A stretch of DNA of 7,678 bases. It comes from a bacterium. GTDB taxonomy: Bacteria > Patescibacteriota > Minisyncoccia > Moranbacterales > DUUL01. Below the pieces are notes generated by a model. It saw nothing but the letters and a program-made list of their open reading frames with translations, made no database searches and was not told the DNA's origin. The stretch covers positions 1-7,678 of the forward strand of contig DAOWHU010000082.1 in assembly GCA_030641245.1 (NCBI GenBank), given 5' to 3'. Below, piece by piece: positions 6,886-7,678 of this stretch. Numbering within the stretch: position 1 is the first letter of the stretch; the number at the start of each line of letters is the position of its first letter. The translations under genes and the position numbers were made by a program.

Positions 6886-7455
6886 TCAAGACCTTATTTG
6901 AAAAAAAGTCTTAACTATGTGTTTGTCTCTTTTTTCAACGATCGGTCTTAATCTTTCTCCTAAGTCATTGCTATAACCGCCCTCTTGAATGTATAGATAG
7001 GCAGTCACAAGTAATTTTCTAACATCTCCCACTAAATCATTTTCGCCGGCAGATTTAGCACGAAATTGCTTCAATGAGCTAAACCAGCGACCTTCTTCTA
7101 CATCAACCCCAATGACTGCCCCTTCTTCATCCAAAGCCACTTCTACCTTAGAATATTCAATACTGAAATCAATCAGTAGATCAAACCCTCCATTTTTGTT
7201 AGGTTTGATGCTAAGACTAGCGCCTTGACTGTTAACGAGACTTTCAAAATTAAGATCAAAATTAAGATCAGAGTCCGGGGAAGATTTTGTCGCCTCAACA
7301 CCTAAGAAAGAAATTTTTTTGGCAAATAACCCTCTTTCATTCTCTTCCGGTATTAGCAATGTCATCAATAGCGCTGAAATAACTAATAAGAGAATAACTG
7401 CAAAAACTCCCATAGTGTTCCCTCCAGAAGAATCTCCCTTGAAAAATTGCGCCAT
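6886..7455 (-). CDS. Hypothetical single-span membrane protein
   Basis: I do not recognise this 189-residue protein. A short polar N-terminus (MAQFFKGDSSGGNT) precedes one strong hydrophobic span at about 15-35, then a roughly 150-residue soluble part, probably outside the membrane. There is no cleavage site, lipobox or prepilin GFTLIE-type motif that I can see. The soluble part holds a 3-to-4-strand stretch at about 79-120 (SLSIKPNKNGGFDLLIDFSI...) and a helical, charged C-terminal third (140-182). Start: ATG at 7455 has the best ribosome binding site in the window, AGGAGG at 7461-7466, 5 bases away. A longer reading frame from ATG at 7515 would begin upstream of the -10 box at 7496-7501, so I reject it. 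The gene stands alone between its own promoter and terminator. A perfect 12-bp tandem duplication at 7246-7269 encodes DLNF twice. Confidence 0.8.
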   Translation of the reverse strand: MAQFFKGDSSGGNTMGVFAVILLLVISALLMTLLIPEENERGLFAKKISFLGVEATKSSPDSDLNFDLNFESLVNSQGASLSIKPNKNGGFDLLIDFSIEYSKVEVALDEEGAVIGVDVEEGRWFSSLKQFRAKSAGENDLVGDVRKLLVTAYLYIQEGGYSNDLGERLRPIVEKRDKHIVKTFFQIRS

Positions 7456-7460
7456 AGCAT

Positions 7461-7466
7461 CCTCCT
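7461..7466 (-). promoter_or_regulatory. Strong Shine-Dalgarno deciding the start of the membrane protein
   Basis: AAAAAGGAGG precedes the ATG at 7453-7455 by 5 bases. No other gene here has a comparable site, so it fixes this start and suggests high translation relative to the neighbours. Confidence 0.8.
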
Positions 7467-7495
7467 TTTTTATTCTCTTTCGAGAAAATTTTAAA

Positions 7496-7501
7496 ATTAT
7501 A
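7496..7501 (-). promoter_or_regulatory. -10 box (TATAAT) of the membrane protein gene
   Basis: An exact TATAAT on the - strand, with transcription expected near 7489, giving a leader of about 34 bases that contains the Shine-Dalgarno. The -35 region at 7519-7524 reads TTTAAA and is poor, and it lies inside the dyad at 7508-7558, which could mean that expression is controlled there. Confidence 0.5.
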
Positions 7502-7507
7502 CTAAAT

Positions 7508-7558
7508 TTAACCACTATTTAAAGCTATTTTAAGCAAAAAACCTTAAAAAGTAGTTAA
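7508..7558. repeat. Dyad upstream of the membrane protein promoter
   Basis: TTAACCACTATTTAA (7508-7522) pairs with TTAAAAAGTAGTTAA (7544-7558) at 13 of 15 positions around a 21-base loop; the loop contains GCT/AGC that could extend the fold. On the - strand the loop holds a GTTTTTT run. It may be an operator over the -35 region or the terminator of a gene entering from the right edge. Confidence 0.45.
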
Positions 7559-7595
7559 ATCTATGTTTATCAAAGTCCAGTTCTAAAAATTCTAA

Positions 7596-7678
7596 TTACA
7601 AATAACCAATTACTTTCATTTCTATGAAACCCCTAACTAAATCAAGAATTTCAATGGAACGGCGGAGTTCTTTTAGTA
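7596..7678 (-). CDS. Possible C-terminal end of an unknown gene running in from the right edge
   Basis: A - strand frame is open from the window edge (first full codon at 7676) to TAA at 7596-7598: 26 residues reading LKELRRSIEILDLVRGF then IEMKVIGYL. The composition looks protein-like (amphipathic, Leu/Ile/Glu/Arg-rich), it has the same direction as its neighbours, and it is followed by a dyad that could terminate it. An open stretch this short can arise by chance in AT-rich DNA, so this is tentative and no family is assigned. Confidence 0.35.
   Translation of the reverse strand, partial: LKELRRSIEILDLVRGFIEMKVIGYL

Noticed and set aside
7456..7515. A 20-codon upstream extension of the membrane protein to ATG at 7515
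   Set aside because: It would start upstream of the TATAAT at 7496-7501 and has no ribosome binding site, while ATG at 7455 has a near-ideal one.
7624..7678. + strand open frame MKPLTKSRISMERRSSFS reaching the right edge
   Set aside because: Only 18 codons, no Shine-Dalgarno and no convincing promoter; the opposite-strand frame is longer and looks more protein-like. It cannot be ruled out from this window.

Overview
The window looks like an AT-rich chromosomal segment from a Patescibacteria (CPR) genome. The clues are: short intergenic gaps, almost no Shine-Dalgarno sequences except before one gene, a MurC with the GIKGVGM / DHPDYF / DDYAHHP signatures I associate with CPR MurC proteins, and an RNase P RNA with a very reduced P13-P15 region. 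UGA occurs only as a stop codon (end of the gene at 6886-7455) and never inside a recognised gene, so the standard bacterial code fits. I cannot name the phylum from this alone.

Layout. A 5'-truncated phosphohexomutase enters from the left edge on the + strand (to 1169) and meets, head to head at a bidirectional terminator, a leftward run of genes. On the - strand, read from the right, the order is: a possible C-terminal fragment of an unknown gene at the right edge; a small single-span membrane protein of unknown function (6886-7455) with its own promoter, strong ribosome binding site and terminator; rnpB, the RNase P RNA (about 6322-6775), preceded by a 14-bp direct repeat; a polyprenyl-phosphate sugar-1-phosphate transferase (4813-6231) with a recognisable promoter; a 124-bp imperfect palindrome (4688-4811) starting one base after that gene's stop; then a compact cluster murC - tsaE - phosphohexomutase (4576 down to 1264) with gaps of a few tens of bases or less.

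How the genes work together. Three of the protein families act in cell-envelope building: MurC adds L-Ala to UDP-MurNAc, the phosphohexomutases interconvert hexose 1- and 6-phosphates that feed nucleotide sugars, and the sugar transferase starts a lipid-linked glycan. TsaE and RNase P RNA belong to tRNA maturation (t6A37 modification and 5' processing). The mix is ordinary housekeeping. The parts not explained by known families are the nested palindrome at 4688-4811, the repeated promoter-like element before rnpB, the dyad upstream of the small membrane protein, and that protein itself. I see no CRISPR array, transposase, tRNA, toxin-antitoxin pair or defence system.
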